Source of the DNA: Thermanaerothrix daxensis
GTDB lineage: Bacteria > Chloroflexota > Anaerolineae > Anaerolineales > Anaerolineaceae
Reading direction: 5' to 3'
NCBI RefSeq assembly: GCF_001306145.1
Contig: NZ_LGKO01000005.1
Location: forward strand, 558,001 to 622,000
DNA: 64,000 bases
Positions within the stretch are counted from its first letter, which is position 1, and every line of letters begins with the position of its first letter. A program made the translations under genes and the position numbers. Below the pieces are notes generated by a model. That model saw only the letters and a list, made by a program, of their open reading frames with translations, searched no databases and was not told the origin of the DNA. Shown here piece after piece: positions 61,989 to 64,000 of this stretch.

Positions 61989-63155
61989 ATGGATTGGCTG
62001 GAGAAACTCACCCTTCTCTCTCAAGATCACGACCTGGAAGTGGATGAAGAGCCAAATGTCGGGCGTGAGACATTACCGGCTTGCCATACCTCACGTGCTT
62101 CTGGTGCTGCTTCGCGCCTATTAGACCACATCAGCCATGTAATACTTAGTGGGGGGCAAAAGGTTCCGGTACTCAAGGTGCTGTTGACCTCCGTATGTGA
62201 GTACAACTGTGCCTATTGTCCATTCCGTGCTGGGCGTGATTTTCGGCGTGCCACGTTTGCACCTGAAGAACTGGCACAAGCCTTTCTCCAAATTTATCGG
62301 GCTGGTCTGGTCAAGGGGTTGTTCCTGTCCTCTGGGGTTGTAGGAGGTGGGGTACGCACCCAGGATCGCCTGATCGCCACGGCAGAAATTCTACGCAACA
62401 GGTTAGGGTTTGATGGTTACTTGCATCTCAAACTCATGCCCGGCGCCGAGGCCGCACAGGTGGAGCATGCCGTGGCTTTGGCGTCGCGCGTTTCGATCAA
62501 CCTGGAAATGCCGGGAGCCACCTACTTAAAGCAACTGGCTCCTCGTAAAGCACCGGGTAGCGCGTTGCTGGAACCCTTGCAGCAGGCCCACCGGGCGGCC
62601 CAAAACTTGCAGTTCGGCCCAAAGCGCCGGAGGGTTTCATTGAGCACCCAGTTTGTGGTGGGGATCGGCGAAACGGATGCGGAACTCTTGAGGACAACCG
62701 CCTATCTTTATCGGCAACTGGGGCTGAGTCGGGTTTACTACTCGGCCTTTCATCCCATTGCCCAAACCCCGCTGGAAGATCATCCCCCGGAGAATCCGGT
62801 GCGTGCTCTGCGCCTTTACCAGGCTTCATTCCTGCTGCGCGATTACGGCTTTTCCTTTGAGGAACTACCTTTGACCGCAGGGGGAAGGTTGGACCTGAAC
62901 GTTGACCCCAAAACGGCCTGGGCACGCCAATATCTCACCCACCCCCTGGAGGTTAACCGCGCCTCGCGTGAGGAATTGTTACGCGTTCCTGGAATTGGGC
63001 CGAAATCGGCACAAGCAATCGTTCGTGCTCGTCGTTTCACCCGCTTGCGCGACTTGCAACAATTGCGTCAATTAGGGGTGAACGTCAATCGGGCTGTCCC
63101 CTATCTTCTATTGGATGGACACCACCCCGAACAACAACTAACCTTAGGCTTTTAG
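61989..63155 (+). CDS. Radical SAM protein with C-terminal helix-hairpin-helix
   Basis: A 388-residue radical SAM enzyme. The cluster motif CEYNCAYCPF (CX3CX2C) is in VLLTSVCEYNCAYCPFRAGR, followed by GLFLSSGVVGGGVRTQDRLI and the rest of the barrel. The C-terminus carries a helix-hairpin-helix DNA-binding element, VNRASREELLRVPGIGPKSA, then QAIVRARRFTRLRDLQQLRQ. Proteins of this kind are annotated as putative DNA modification or repair enzymes and often sit next to a uracil-DNA glycosylase-like gene, which is absent here. ATG 61989 fits the promoter. The YbaK-type gene follows 18 bases later. Confidence 0.9.
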   Translation: MDWLEKLTLLSQDHDLEVDEEPNVGRETLPACHTSRASGAASRLLDHISHVILSGGQKVPVLKVLLTSVCEYNCAYCPFRAGRDFRRATFAPEELAQAFLQIYRAGLVKGLFLSSGVVGGGVRTQDRLIATAEILRNRLGFDGYLHLKLMPGAEAAQVEHAVALASRVSINLEMPGATYLKQLAPRKAPGSALLEPLQQAHRAAQNLQFGPKRRRVSLSTQFVVGIGETDAELLRTTAYLYRQLGLSRVYYSAFHPIAQTPLEDHPPENPVRALRLYQASFLLRDYGFSFEELPLTAGGRLDLNVDPKTAWARQYLTHPLEVNRASREELLRVPGIGPKSAQAIVRARRFTRLRDLQQLRQLGVNVNRAVPYLLLDGHHPEQQLTLGF

Positions 63156-63173
63156 TTGCGGAATGAGGGAATC

Positions 63174-63662
63174 GTGCCAACTGCAGCCGAAGTCTTTCTG
63201 GCAGAACGTGGCATCCCATACCGTCGGTTTGTTCACCAACGGCCACCAGAGAATCTGGAACAAGCGGCTGCTGAGCGCGGTCAGCGTCTGGATCAGGTGG
63301 TGCGCACACTGCTCTTTCGCACGGCTGAAGGAGAGTTTGTGATGGCCCTCATTCCTGGTGGATTTCATGTTCATTGGCCTGCCCTGCGGCAGTACTTGAG
63401 GCAGCGCCGTTTGACGCTTGCCTCTGATGAGGAGGTGGTCAGGGTCACCGGTTATGTGCCGGGTAGCGTTTCACCTTTTGGCCTGCCGACCCCGCTTCGT
63501 ATTCTGGTTGACCCAAGTGTCTTTGCGTTCGAAGAGATCTCATTGGGGTCGGGGCAACCGGGGGTGGCCATTATATTACGGCGAGAAGATCTGATCAACG
63601 CATTGGAAAGATTTGAACTGGTCAACCTGAAGGGGGAGAAGCAAACCCAGGAGGGTGACTGA
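63174..63662 (+). CDS. YbaK/EbsC-family aminoacyl-tRNA deacylase
   Basis: A 162-residue protein of the YbaK/ProX/EbsC fold, whose members remove wrong amino acids (Cys, Ala, Pro analogues) from tRNA. Family features are RFVHQRPPENLEQAAAERGQ, VVRTLLFRTAEGEFVMALIP, the segment RLTLASDEEVVRVTGYVPGS and SPFGLPTPLRILVD. The Lys in the usual FK motif is not in the standard place, so the substrate cannot be assigned. GTG 63174 with GAGGGA upstream was chosen; an in-frame TTG at 63156 is possible. Confidence 0.85.
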   Translation: MPTAAEVFLAERGIPYRRFVHQRPPENLEQAAAERGQRLDQVVRTLLFRTAEGEFVMALIPGGFHVHWPALRQYLRQRRLTLASDEEVVRVTGYVPGSVSPFGLPTPLRILVDPSVFAFEEISLGSGQPGVAIILRREDLINALERFELVNLKGEKQTQEGD

Positions 63663-63691
63663 GCAAAACAATATAATATGGTGTAATTTGT

Positions 63692-63697
63692 TATAAT
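63692..63697 (+). promoter_or_regulatory. -10 element (TATAAT) before the rhodanese gene
   Basis: TATAAT with an expected start near 63704, one base before the GTG start, so the message may be leaderless. A second TATAAT lies 20 bases upstream. No clear -35. Confidence 0.55.
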
Positions 63698-63704
63698 TAG
63701 AGTT

Positions 63705-64000
63705 GTGAAAACATCATCTACTCGTTCTCCCATTAAAGCGAATAAAACAAAAGATCGCCCTTCACGTCGTATAGCCCCATGGATTTTTATCCTAGTGGGC
63801 CTGGTGTTGATGGCTTATGGTGCATGGGGCTTTTGGACCCAGAACCAGTCATCTGGGGTAGGTGGAACACTACCCGCGACCCAGGTGGCGAATATCCCCT
63901 ACCCAGAAGTTAAGCGCATTCCTCTAGAGGAAGCCAAACGCGCTTATGATGAGGGCAGTGCCGTGTTTCTGGATGTGCGACCGGCCAGTGCCTACTCAGC
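63705..64000 (+). CDS. Membrane-anchored rhodanese-domain protein (5' part)
   Basis: The frame from GTG 63705 is open to the window end (98 residues). It has a basic start (SPIKANKTKDRPSRR), one membrane segment (PWIFILVGLVLMAYGAWGFW), a Ser/Gly linker and the start of a rhodanese domain: YPEVKRIPLEEAKRAYDEGS then AVFLDVRPASAYS, matching the usual DVR motif. The catalytic Cys would be beyond the window. Translation starts almost at the predicted transcription start. Confidence 0.8.
   Translation, partial: MKTSSTRSPIKANKTKDRPSRRIAPWIFILVGLVLMAYGAWGFWTQNQSSGVGGTLPATQVANIPYPEVKRIPLEEAKRAYDEGSAVFLDVRPASAYS

Overview
The gene content and families point to a bacterium of the Chloroflexota, most likely class Anaerolineae. 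The reasons are a combined mreBCD-mrdA-minCDE-rodA operon, clear Anaerolineae-style proteins (LuxR-HTH/Kelch fusion, TPR protein with an acidic linker, sortases, TtuA/TtuB pair, very large GH13 protein), and housekeeping genes that look bacterial and moderately GC-rich throughout. This placement is inference from protein families, not a database match. I see no phage, insertion sequence, CRISPR array or rRNA operon.

Layout. 1-6930 is a cell-shape and division operon (end of mreB, mreC, mreD, mrdA, minC, minD, minE, rodA), followed by gltX and tRNA-Gln(CTG) with a strong terminator. 8639-11567 (minus) holds a nitroreductase, a small unknown protein and an orphan xanthine-dehydrogenase-type large subunit. 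11739-15384 (plus) holds a small unknown protein, fmt, a ketopantoate-reductase-like gene and a GH13 amylase. 15385-25337 is mostly minus strand: pterin dehydratase, a 1150-residue GH13-like protein, a DUF429-like protein coupled to an AlkZ-related protein, CBS protein, membrane protein, proC and an rRNA-type methyltransferase, with one plus-strand S51-like peptidase. 25438-28859 has a PatB-like C-S lyase, YdcF protein, cold-shock protein, a CAT-anticodon tRNA and an unknown membrane protein. 29040-32667 (minus) is a three-gene acyl-CoA carboxylase. 33010-38883 (plus) carries a short MscS channel, the TtuB/TtuA tRNA-thiolation pair, GDP-mannose dehydratase, a low-molecular-weight phosphatase, a lytic transglycosylase, tRNA-Gly(CCC) and a membrane-bound LuxR-HTH/Kelch protein. 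38954-43517 (minus) has ndk, a TPR scaffold and the primary sigma factor.

The region 43560-44033 is a dense regulatory stretch: a perfect 20-bp palindrome, an 11-bp tandem repeat, a consensus promoter, and a structured leader ending in an intrinsic terminator ahead of an OmpR-family response regulator. 44811-46311 has two convergent sortase-type proteins. 46466-49126 is yebC-ruvC-SpoU methyltransferase-ruvA. 49272-54790 encodes only F1 subunits of ATP synthase (alpha, gamma, beta, epsilon) followed by a second MreB paralogue with altered catalytic residues. 54809-61837 (minus) has rex, a large secreted unknown protein, a YugP-type protease, tRNA-Arg(CCG), and a tight operon radical SAM / Mut7-C nuclease / AIR-synthase-like. 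61989-64000 (plus) has a radical SAM-HhH protein, a YbaK-type deacylase and the start of a membrane-anchored rhodanese.

The best candidates for something undescribed are the attenuator-like leader RNA before the response regulator (43861-44008), the second MreB, the insertion in the ATP synthase alpha subunit, the membrane-bound HTH/Kelch protein, and the radical SAM/Mut7-C/AIR-synthase operon. All of these are read from the sequence by eye; no alignment, folding or database search was run.
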